Shown here: in pieces, positions 1 through 6,405 of the stretch
Layout of the letters: every line of letters begins with the position of its first letter
Position numbering within the stretch: the stretch's first letter is position 1
Assembly (NCBI GenBank): GCA_947460045.1
Contig: CANHGC010000061.1
Location: 1 to 8,043, forward strand
Reading direction: 5' to 3'
Length of the DNA stretch: 8,043 nt
Origin: Bacteroidota bacterium
GTDB taxonomy: Bacteria > Bacteroidota > Bacteroidia > NS11-12g > UBA955
The notes under the pieces: generated by a model
What the model saw: only the letters and a program-made list of their open reading frames with translations
Databases searched by the model: none
Told to the model about the DNA's origin: nothing
Program-made: the position numbers and the translations under genes

Positions 1-503
1 CCCGCTGCTTCAAAATCGGCCTTCGCCACTTCAAATTGCAATTGGGCATTTTCCCATTCTTGATCGCTGATCACCTTTTGTTCGTACAGTTTTTTCTGAC
101 GTTTTTGGTTCAACACCGCTTGATCGTAAGACGATTTCGCCTTGATGAGCTGGGCCTCCGATCCCGCCAAAGCGGCCTTCGAATTGTCTAAATTGGCCTT
201 GAGCTGCGACATCGCCGTTTCGTAAAGTTCCGGATTGATGCGCAACAACAGCTGTCCTTTGGTTACACTATCGCCCTCTTGCACCAACATATCGATGATT
301 TCACCGCTCACATCGGCACTGATTTTCACTTCGCTTTCTGGCTGAATTTTGCCCGTTACACTCACTATCTCTGTAATGGTGCGGGATTCCACCTTGGCCG
401 TTTCCACTTCCAAATCCTTCTTGCCGCCCTTCATTACAAATGCCACTACCACTATCGCCGCCAGTGCGATCAAAGAAATCCAAAGTATACGCTTTTTGTT
501 CAT
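1..503 (-). CDS. HlyD/MacA-type membrane fusion protein (periplasmic adaptor), 3' end cut by the window
   Basis: This is the periplasmic adaptor of a tripartite efflux or export pump, linking an inner-membrane transporter to the TolC channel encoded just upstream. Only the first 167 residues are visible; the family is usually about 350-420 residues. The N-terminus MNKKRILW is followed by one hydrophobic anchor (about residues 6-24). A biotinyl-lipoyl-like half-domain follows at about 50-94, with TGKIQPESEVKISADVSGEI and then VQEGDSVTKGQLLLRI, the classic first lipoyl segment of these adaptors. From about residue 95 the sequence is Ala/Gln/Lys-rich and helical (coiled-coil hairpin), including LYEQKVISDQEWENA, which resembles the hairpin turn of MacA/AcrA homologues. 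The ATG lies 4 nt after the tolC stop, so the two genes are almost certainly co-transcribed. No clear Shine-Dalgarno is seen. The family is secure; pump class (MacAB-like ABC or RND) and substrate cannot be told from this fragment. Confidence 0.93.
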   Translation of the reverse strand, partial: MNKKRILWISLIALAAIVVVAFVMKGGKKDLEVETAKVESRTITEIVSVTGKIQPESEVKISADVSGEIIDMLVQEGDSVTKGQLLLRINPELYETAMSQLKANLDNSKAALAGSEAQLIKAKSSYDQAVLNQKRQKKLYEQKVISDQEWENAQLQFEVAKADFEAA

Positions 504-507
504 GATG

Positions 508-1947
508 TTATTTGATTTGAATGTTGTTATAGGCATTGGGGTTGGGCGATAGATAAAATTCTAGCACCATTCTACGGAACGATCTCTCGTATTTGGCCGA
601 TATCAAATTTTGATAGGCCGACTGCTCATTGGCAAAAGCCACTTGATATTCAAAGAAAGCCGCTGCACCCGCATCCAACCGCTGTTTCAAATACGCGGCA
701 TTTTGCTTTTGCAGTTCGTAATTCTCCTTGTTCGCCACATACCTGCGCTCCGCATTTTGATAATTGTTGAACGCGGCCAACACTTCATTTTCAACCGTTT
801 GTTCGATGCGATCCAAATTCAACTGCGCTCGGGTGAGGGCCAAATCGGCACTCTTTACCTGGGTTTGTCGCTGCTTCCCCGAATAAATGGGCACATTCAA
901 ACTCACACCCAACGATTGTCCAAAGTTGTCTCTCACCTGATCACCAAAGGCGATGGTAGACATCGAATAATCAAAATCGGGCGCTTCCACAATCGCGTTC
1001 GTCCCTTGAACCCGTCCGATGGGAGCAAATCCCGCCACAGTTACCCCATCCACGGTTTTGGCGTTGTCTGAATACACAGTATTCAAATTACCACCCAAAC
1101 TCAATGTGGGCAACAATGCGCCTTTGGCCGATCTCAAACCATATTGGGCCGCGTACACGCGAAATTTCGCCGCACGATAATCCGGCCGCTTTTCCATGAT
1201 GCTATCAACCAACTGCTGCGAGGTATAAGGGAAGGCACTTTCAATGCTACCCAACGATTCCACCGCAACCACAAAAGATTGTTCCTTGGGCCAGCGAATC
1301 AGCTGCTTCAGGTTTTGGAGTGATGTGGCTTTGGTGTTTTGTGCCGCCGTTAAAGACACCAAGTTGTTGGCGTGCTGCGCTTTCAATCCCAGCAATGCGC
1401 CCTGATTGCTCGCACCCGCATCGTACAGAATCTGACCTCTGTTCAACTGGGCTTGACTGGCCTCTACCGCGTTTTGTGCAGCCAATTCCGATTCGTTGGC
1501 TTGCAAATATTGCACGTACGCCGCCGATACTTGAAGTATCACAGACAGTTTAATCGATTCCAAATCTGCCTCCGACGCCATCCAATTTTGTTTGGCTTGC
1601 TTGTAGTTGTTGAGCGTTTGCCTCCCGCCAAATACGAGCACCGAACCTTGTAATTGAAAATTATTGGAACCAATGGTTGATTGAACAAACTGATTCGTGA
1701 ACCGATCAATGGATCTTCCAGATTGATAAAACTGTCCGGCCGAACCACTCACATCTGGACCAAAATTCCGGAGCGATTGATTCATTGCCATCTCCGCCTG
1801 ATCCTCATTGAGCATCGACAATTGAATCTCGATGTTTTGGTTTAATGCTTGGGCGATGCACTGCTCCAAAGTGACCGTCGTATTTTGAGCTTTTAAGGGC
1901 TTCAATCCCGATACAACAAGGAATCCCGCCACAATCCAATGGTTCAT
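508..1947 (-). CDS. TolC-family outer-membrane efflux channel
   Basis: A 479-residue outer-membrane factor forming the exit duct of a tripartite pump. The frame is open further upstream to an ATG at 2073. I place the start at 1947 because MNHWIVAGFLVVSGLKPLKAQ reads as a signal peptide, while the extension would be translated through a palindrome and a promoter-like box. There is no lipobox cysteine. Two OEP-type repeats are visible. The first begins at about residue 25 (VTLEQCIAQALNQNIEIQ) with a strand-loop-strand segment ending QGSVLVFGGRQ. The second has LPTLSLGGNLNTVYS and SLGVSLNVPIYSGKQR. Long Ala/Gln-rich helices separate them. The C-terminus, KYERSFRRMVLEFYLSPNP, is the form common in Bacteroidota TolC homologues. 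Length and architecture are normal. It is first in an operon with the adaptor gene, 4 nt downstream. Substrate unknown: drug, lipid, peptide and siderophore export are all possible. Confidence 0.93.
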   Translation of the reverse strand: MNHWIVAGFLVVSGLKPLKAQNTTVTLEQCIAQALNQNIEIQLSMLNEDQAEMAMNQSLRNFGPDVSGSAGQFYQSGRSIDRFTNQFVQSTIGSNNFQLQGSVLVFGGRQTLNNYKQAKQNWMASEADLESIKLSVILQVSAAYVQYLQANESELAAQNAVEASQAQLNRGQILYDAGASNQGALLGLKAQHANNLVSLTAAQNTKATSLQNLKQLIRWPKEQSFVVAVESLGSIESAFPYTSQQLVDSIMEKRPDYRAAKFRVYAAQYGLRSAKGALLPTLSLGGNLNTVYSDNAKTVDGVTVAGFAPIGRVQGTNAIVEAPDFDYSMSTIAFGDQVRDNFGQSLGVSLNVPIYSGKQRQTQVKSADLALTRAQLNLDRIEQTVENEVLAAFNNYQNAERRYVANKENYELQKQNAAYLKQRLDAGAAAFFEYQVAFANEQSAYQNLISAKYERSFRRMVLEFYLSPNPNAYNNIQIK

Positions 1948-1952
1948 AAATA

Positions 1953-1960
1953 CAAAGATA
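1953..1960 (-). promoter_or_regulatory. Predicted -7 promoter box (TATCTTTG) of the tolC-adaptor operon
   Basis: On the minus strand TATCTTTG matches the Bacteroidota -7 consensus TAnnTTTG exactly. It ends 5 nt before the tolC ATG at 1947, so transcription would begin at or almost at the start codon. No TTG-type -33 element is found at the usual 19-21 nt spacing; that stretch is occupied by the GC-rich inverted repeat at 1967-1993. Confidence 0.5.
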
Positions 1961-1966
1961 CTGAAT

Positions 1967-1993
1967 TCGAAGCGGCCCTGCGGGCCGCTTCGA
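1967..1993. repeat. Perfect 12-bp inverted repeat with 3-nt loop upstream of tolC
   Basis: The arms TCGAAGCGGCCC and GGGCCGCTTCGA are exact reverse complements around TGC. The repeat starts 6 nt upstream of the predicted -7 box of tolC and covers the expected -33 position. No T-run follows on either strand, so it does not look like an intrinsic terminator. It could be an operator for a dimeric regulator or a copy of a dispersed GC-rich palindromic element. The sequence alone does not decide. Confidence 0.8.
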
Positions 1994-2088
1994 CCTACAA
2001 CCTTCACAGAACGACAAAATGCGAACGATTTATGACACTGCAAAGATTGAAACCTTCCATACAGGCGCCACAACCTTCTGGCCGTTCA

Positions 2089-2115
2089 TTTGTTTCATTT
2101 ATCGATTCAAACAAA
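2089..2115. repeat. Short AT-rich inverted repeat in the spacer between tolC and the 863-residue gene
   Basis: TTTGTTT (2089-2095) and AAACAAA (2109-2115) are exact reverse complements separated by 13 nt. This is weak, low-complexity symmetry lying about 30 nt upstream of the -7 box of the plus-strand gene. It may be chance. Confidence 0.25.
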
Positions 2116-2145
2116 ACCCATCGCCCAAAGGCAACAATCCTACCC

Positions 2146-2153
2146 TAATTTTG
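2146..2153 (+). promoter_or_regulatory. Predicted -7 promoter box (TAATTTTG) of the 863-residue secreted protein gene
   Basis: TAATTTTG fits the Bacteroidota consensus TAnnTTTG and ends 17 nt before the ATG at 2171, giving a short leader of roughly 10-14 nt. No good TTG is seen about 19 nt upstream, so the -33 element is weak or absent. Confidence 0.4.
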
Positions 2154-2170
2154 TCCATAGTTTTCAAACC

Positions 2171-4762
2171 ATGAAATACATCAAATTCCTATTCTTACTG
2201 TTGAGCATCGCCGTAGTGAGCGAAGTAGTATCTTACACCAGTGGCGCGAGTCCAGCCTACACCGGTGCCATCTCAGAAGGCAATTGCACCAGCTGTCACT
2301 CATCGTACAGCTTGGTTACTTCCGGATCTCAATGGAATAGAATCAGAATGAGAAGCAACATCCCAAGCACAGGATATTTGCCCGATTCAACCTATACCAT
2401 CACGTTGACTTATGCCGAATCGGGGATATCGAAATTTGGGTTCCAACTCACCGGCCTCGATACCACCAATGCTGCGGCAGGCACTTTCTCAACCAGCGAT
2501 AGCAGAACCAGTACAAGCAACACTTCGGTGGGTGGAAAAACCCGCTATTACATCGGACAAACAACCACTGGATCTTCGCGCGTTGCCACCGATAGCACGG
2601 CATGGACATTCAAATGGAAAGCCCCATCGACCAACGTAGGTAAGGTGAAATTTTTCACCACGGTAAACGCAACCAACAACAACGGGAGCGACAATGGCGA
2701 TTACATTTACAAAAAGGATTTCACAATAACCCCTTCTACTTTGTTGAGTGTGGCATCAGCCAAAATCGCAGACCCAGTGGCTTGCAGCAATGGCACCAAA
2801 TTCAGCGGCAGTGCCACAAACAACCCCACCGCCTATTTGTGGGAGGAGAAAAACGCCACTGGCCCCAACACCACCCTGTCAACCCAACAAAACCCCACCA
2901 TCGCACTGAGTGCAGGAAAACACACCATCCTCTTCACCGCCACAAACGCTTACGGAAAATCCAATACGGTTACATTGCTCACCACCTTCTTTAGTTCACC
3001 ACCAAAAGCCAGCACCAATCCAAAAGGCACGAGTACCATTTGTAGCGGCGATTCACTCAAAGTAAGCGTTGCGGGTCTAAACACCACCTTGTACAAACAA
3101 AAGTGGATCCATAACAACAGCACCAAAACCACGATTTTCCTAAAAGATACCGGCTCTTACTTCAATTTGGCCACAAGCTTGGAAGGCTGCTCAACCCTCA
3201 CAGACCCCATTAAGATTTTGGTCAACCCCAAACCCACTGCCAACGTGAGCCTGTTTCTATCGATGGCCTACTGCGTCAACAGCAAAGTGACCTGGAAAGC
3301 CAAATTGAACAAAGGCGATTCCATTTCCACCGTTGGTGCCACGGGGCCATATTCCGGCGACACCCTCATCACCACCATCGCGAAATTATCGAATCCCAAA
3401 GAACGCTTTTGGGTTAAAGGAAGCAACGGTTGTGTGAGTGTACCGCTCTCTTTGAGTTACAGCGTAGTAGATTCGTCCTTCGCGCCTCAACTGTCTGGCA
3501 TCGATTCGCAATTAACGCAAGTGGTTTTCAAATGGAAATCACAACCCCTCGCCATCCAATACAGTTGCAGCAAGGATTCCGGAAAAACATGGACAAACAG
3601 CGGCAACAACGGCTTAGATACGCAATTTGCGGTTGCTACACCATCAGACAAATCACCCGTTTCGCTATGGGTTCGATATAGCATCAACAACGATTGCATG
3701 GTAAGTCCGATCGCCCGCTTCTCCGCCACCACCAAGTCGTGCACACCCATCGATTATACCGCCCAATGGAGCAGCAGTCCGCTCTGCGTGGGCAGCAAAG
3801 CAACTTTATCGCTCGGAAATTTGCCCAAGGCCTACAACGTTTGGGTGAACGGCACATCGCAACAGCAGCAATCACAGTTCCAGATTGATATCAATGCGTT
3901 AAACGGCAAGGTAGATTTGGCGGTACTGGATTCAGCGCAAGCGGTTTGTGGCACCACGAAAAAGAATCTTTCTTGGAGTGCAGAATCGATCAGGGCAAAC
4001 CAATTAAAACACGATATCGATACCCTTACCCCCAAAATCATTTGTGGCGGCAGCATTTGGCTCACCCACGATTGCGATACCACATCGGTAAAAAAGGCCT
4101 GGATTGTGGTGAACGGAAAACAAGTTTTATCGCTCAACAACCCCAAATCGGGCATCAACAAAGTACTGGTAAAACAAGGCGATTCTGTGTGGCTGCAAGG
4201 AAACACCGGCAAAGGCTGTGTGGCGAATTCTGCCAAGGCGCGCATCCAAGTTAACCCCTTACCCAATGCCAATTTCACGGTGAGTAACCAAGGTGCATTG
4301 TACACCTTTACACCCATAGACACCACTGGCGATCACATGTGGTACATCCAATCCGCGCCCAGTTGGCTGAGTGCCGACATCAAACCCATACACAACCTCG
4401 CGCCGTATAGCAACCAAACCGTGCGCGTTTTCCACGAGTTGAACCACTGGGGCGATAGTTGTTTCTCTTTGACCTATCAAGACCTGGTCCTCGGCGAATT
4501 AAGCTCAGCCCAATTGATCGTAAGCAAATTCAACCTCTTCCCCAATCCCGTTTCTCAAGGACAGTGGATTCAAGTGCAATCAGATGTTATGTGGTCGCGC
4601 TGTGAAATCACCGACGCTTCGGGCAGACCGATGATGCATTTCAACCGGGCGATGATCACGGGCAATGGTTTTACGTTTGAAGGTGCCGCTGGATTGTATC
4701 GTTTGAGATTCTATCTGGGCGATGAGGTAGTAGGACAATCGTCGTTGCTTTGCGCAGAATAA
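2171..4762 (+). CDS. Secreted multidomain protein: Reeler-like (choice-of-anchor V type) N-domain with CxxCH, PKD/Ig-like modules, T9SS type A sorting domain
   Basis: An 863-residue predicted surface or secreted protein. The start at 2171 gives MKYIKFLFLLLSIAVVSEVV, a good signal peptide; an in-frame ATG at 2090 would put 27 non-signal residues in front. Residues about 22-180 resemble the choice-of-anchor V/Reeler-like domain: TGAISEGNCTSCH (C39, C42, H43), then YLPDSTYTITLTY, KFGFQLTGL, a WTFKWKAP segment and NGSDNGDYIYKKDF. A PKD-like module follows (about 200-276, AYLWEE to ATNAYGKSNTV), then Ig-like modules opening with CSGDSLKVS, CVNSKVTW, CVGSKATLSL and CGGSIWL, and a late PKD-like segment from about 697. 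The C-terminus (about 785-863) has NLFPNPVSQGQ, EITDASGRPM and AAGLYRLRFY, as expected of a T9SS type A sorting domain removed on export. It ends atypically in LLCAE rather than a basic tail. No catalytic domain was recognised; binding or adhesion is inferred. Its stop lies 41 bp from that of the convergent barrel gene. Confidence 0.85.
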   Translation: MKYIKFLFLLLSIAVVSEVVSYTSGASPAYTGAISEGNCTSCHSSYSLVTSGSQWNRIRMRSNIPSTGYLPDSTYTITLTYAESGISKFGFQLTGLDTTNAAAGTFSTSDSRTSTSNTSVGGKTRYYIGQTTTGSSRVATDSTAWTFKWKAPSTNVGKVKFFTTVNATNNNGSDNGDYIYKKDFTITPSTLLSVASAKIADPVACSNGTKFSGSATNNPTAYLWEEKNATGPNTTLSTQQNPTIALSAGKHTILFTATNAYGKSNTVTLLTTFFSSPPKASTNPKGTSTICSGDSLKVSVAGLNTTLYKQKWIHNNSTKTTIFLKDTGSYFNLATSLEGCSTLTDPIKILVNPKPTANVSLFLSMAYCVNSKVTWKAKLNKGDSISTVGATGPYSGDTLITTIAKLSNPKERFWVKGSNGCVSVPLSLSYSVVDSSFAPQLSGIDSQLTQVVFKWKSQPLAIQYSCSKDSGKTWTNSGNNGLDTQFAVATPSDKSPVSLWVRYSINNDCMVSPIARFSATTKSCTPIDYTAQWSSSPLCVGSKATLSLGNLPKAYNVWVNGTSQQQQSQFQIDINALNGKVDLAVLDSAQAVCGTTKKNLSWSAESIRANQLKHDIDTLTPKIICGGSIWLTHDCDTTSVKKAWIVVNGKQVLSLNNPKSGINKVLVKQGDSVWLQGNTGKGCVANSAKARIQVNPLPNANFTVSNQGALYTFTPIDTTGDHMWYIQSAPSWLSADIKPIHNLAPYSNQTVRVFHELNHWGDSCFSLTYQDLVLGELSSAQLIVSKFNLFPNPVSQGQWIQVQSDVMWSRCEITDASGRPMMHFNRAMITGNGFTFEGAAGLYRLRFYLGDEVVGQSSLLCAE

Positions 4763-4803
4763 CCGTTCAATCAGAACCGCTGCCGCAGAAACGAACGCTG
4801 TAA

Positions 4804-6306
4804 TTACATCTTTTCGCAATCGGGCTTTTTGTTGTCTTTTTGCTCACTCGCCTCTTTCCTGCGCTTGATGAACCAATCGTTTCGTGAACCTTTGAGCTGA
4901 GCGATGGTGAATCCGAAATAGATATCTGCATCTCTCACGTTTTTGGTATACAGGAAATTCAACACACTATTGCTTCCGATATAAAAGCAGCCAGCACGCA
5001 AAGCGAAACCGGCCCGCAAGCTGCGATAATCGTATTCGAGCAAAACAGGCACTGAAATTTCCCACTTTTCCTTTTCATAGCGGGGTGCTACCATGGCATA
5101 GCTTTGATAGCGCGCGTGTTTGGTGTAACGCCCCCTCAAACTTTGCACTACTTGGTAATTGATGAATACGTTTTTGCTATACTGATAATCAACACTTGCC
5201 ACAAAACGCGTGGGTAAACCAATGATTTCAGTTCGCGTATTGGCCTGATAGCCAGACATGTTCTTAAAAATATTATTGATGGGCGTAAGCGTTAGCTCTG
5301 GCGCTGCACCCACAAATTGATCCCGAAAACCAGTGGCATCCCAGGTGGTGGATGTTGCGTTTACGATGTCGGTGGTACTGGCATTTTCGTATCGAATTGA
5401 ACCCAAATCCAATATACTCGCCCCGATCTTGTACTTGTACAATTTGTGTTTTTTGAGATAATCACCATTTTGCTTGTAATCGGCTTTGTGATACACCCAA
5501 GCCCAGCCCAAATCCATGCCAGCACCGCTACCCTTGCCTTGATACAGGGCGTAGTGTATGTTGGTTTGATCAAACTGCAACACATTCTGCCGCACTTTGT
5601 GCACTTGCATTTCGTCCCATTTCATGTAAGCACCGCCCAATCCCCACACCTTTTTGATGGTGGCCCCGAACATCATTTTTTGCTTCCAGGGCAAATCCTG
5701 ACTGAAAGAAAGATTGATACCAGAGGTGATATACGCATTGGCGCTGATGGTGCTGCGGTCGAGATTGTAATTGGCGTTTTTATCGAGAATGAAGTAGTTG
5801 AACGCGCGCTTGTTGTAGCTGAATTCACGGGTCATGGCGTAAGCCAGTGGTTCGTTGATGCCCACTCCGCGTGCCAAAGTCACCGCATCATTCACCCAAC
5901 CAACGTGTAATTTTTTGTATTGAAACGTCACCGAAGGCAGGTATGCCATCGCCCCAACCCCAGCAAATTTTCGCTTGCGATTGAGGTCTTCGTACAAAAA
6001 CGATGAATCAAATCGCGCATTGCCATTGACCGTTTTATACTCATCGGGCATGGTATTGAAAGGCACGTGATACGCAGAATATGGCAACTGCAAACTCATG
6101 TAATTGTTGTTCACGTTGGCCCACACACCCACAATGTTCACATGCCATTTATAGGGCGTATAGGCAGTGAGTGCAGGATTGAGTTTGGCGGCATGAACAC
6201 CTGCATATTTCCCTACGGCGATGGGTGCAAAATGCTGAGATTTCAAAGGCAATTGCAAAATCACCAGCCCCGTGAGAATCATATTTTTTAGCCCGCCCAT
6301 GAACAT
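4804..6306 (-). CDS. Predicted outer-membrane beta-barrel protein, DUF5723-like
   Basis: A 500-residue predicted outer-membrane protein of unknown function. After a hydrophobic N-terminus ending LPLKSQ, the sequence has a KYAGVHAAKLNPALTAYTPYKWHVNIVGVWANV-type opening that resembles the DUF5723 family of Bacteroidota. The rest is a run of amphipathic aromatic strands with charged loops (for example TFQYKKLHVGWV, AYITSGINLSFS, KIGASILDLGSIRYEN, RFVASVDYQYSKNVFINYQ, FALRAGCFYIGSN). The last strand looks like DADIYFGFTIAQL, followed by a charged tail of about 25 residues ending DCEKM. Starts at 6306, 6300 and 6282 are all in frame. The 6300 start keeps a lysine in front of the hydrophobic core, whereas 6282 has the A-rich upstream stretch typical of this phylum. 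I list the longest. It is divergent from the T9SS cargo gene at 6406. A transport, lipid or T9SS-associated role would be a guess. Confidence 0.75.
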   Translation of the reverse strand: MFMGGLKNMILTGLVILQLPLKSQHFAPIAVGKYAGVHAAKLNPALTAYTPYKWHVNIVGVWANVNNNYMSLQLPYSAYHVPFNTMPDEYKTVNGNARFDSSFLYEDLNRKRKFAGVGAMAYLPSVTFQYKKLHVGWVNDAVTLARGVGINEPLAYAMTREFSYNKRAFNYFILDKNANYNLDRSTISANAYITSGINLSFSQDLPWKQKMMFGATIKKVWGLGGAYMKWDEMQVHKVRQNVLQFDQTNIHYALYQGKGSGAGMDLGWAWVYHKADYKQNGDYLKKHKLYKYKIGASILDLGSIRYENASTTDIVNATSTTWDATGFRDQFVGAAPELTLTPINNIFKNMSGYQANTRTEIIGLPTRFVASVDYQYSKNVFINYQVVQSLRGRYTKHARYQSYAMVAPRYEKEKWEISVPVLLEYDYRSLRAGFALRAGCFYIGSNSVLNFLYTKNVRDADIYFGFTIAQLKGSRNDWFIKRRKEASEQKDNKKPDCEKM

Positions 6307-6314
6307 TTAACGCT

Positions 6315-6322
6315 CAAAGATA
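6315..6322 (-). promoter_or_regulatory. Predicted -7 promoter box (TATCTTTG) of the outer-membrane barrel gene
   Basis: On the minus strand TATCTTTG is identical to the tolC box and fits TAnnTTTG. It ends 8 nt before the first candidate ATG (6306) and 32 nt before the ATG at 6282. If 6306 is used the transcript is nearly leaderless; if 6282 is used there is a leader of about 25 nt. No TTG -33 element is evident. Confidence 0.45.
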
Positions 6323-6340
6323 ACAATATGTTGTGGAGGG

Positions 6341-6370
6341 ATGGAATCGCTCCATAAATCCACGGATTTA
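6341..6370. repeat. Two adjacent inverted repeats in the divergent spacer (possible operator)
   Basis: ATGGA (6341-6345) pairs with TCCAT (6351-6355) across 5 nt. TAAATCC (6355-6361) pairs perfectly with GGATTTA (6364-6370) across a 2-nt centre, giving TAAATCCACGGATTTA. They lie in the 99-bp spacer between the divergent genes, 18 nt upstream of the barrel gene's -7 box and 35 nt before the ATG at 6406. The placement fits an operator, but short AT-rich symmetry can arise by chance. Confidence 0.4.
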
Positions 6371-6405
6371 AAAACTAAATGGCTGATGGATGGTTTTACC
6401 TTGTG

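Noticed and set aside
610..1071. 153-residue open frame on the plus strand
   Set aside because: It lies entirely opposite the conserved TolC C-terminal half and is not protein-like.
1967..1993. Intrinsic terminator reading of the 12-bp palindrome
   Set aside because: No gene ends next to it on either strand and neither side is followed by a T-run.
1948..2073. 42-residue N-terminal extension of the TolC frame starting at 2073
   Set aside because: It has no signal-peptide character and would be translated through the perfect palindrome and the -7 box; the internal ATG at 1947 directly begins a signal peptide.
3832..4326. 164-residue open frame on the minus strand
   Set aside because: It is antisense to the middle of the 863-residue secreted protein, has no recognisable domain or signal, and its composition fits a shadow of the real frame.
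4763..4803. Possible bidirectional terminator between the convergent genes
   Set aside because: Only a 5-bp CGTTC/GAACG pairing with a loop of about 24 nt is present and there is no adjacent T-run. No terminator can be supported.
5446..5910. 154-residue open frame on the plus strand
   Set aside because: It is antisense to the barrel gene, whose frame has clear barrel character throughout; the His/Ile-rich product is a shadow.
6397..6403. TACCTTG as the -7 box of the gene at 6406
   Set aside because: It lacks one T of TAnnTTTG and sits 2 nt from the ATG. It would only make sense if translation starts at 6418, so it is not listed as a feature.
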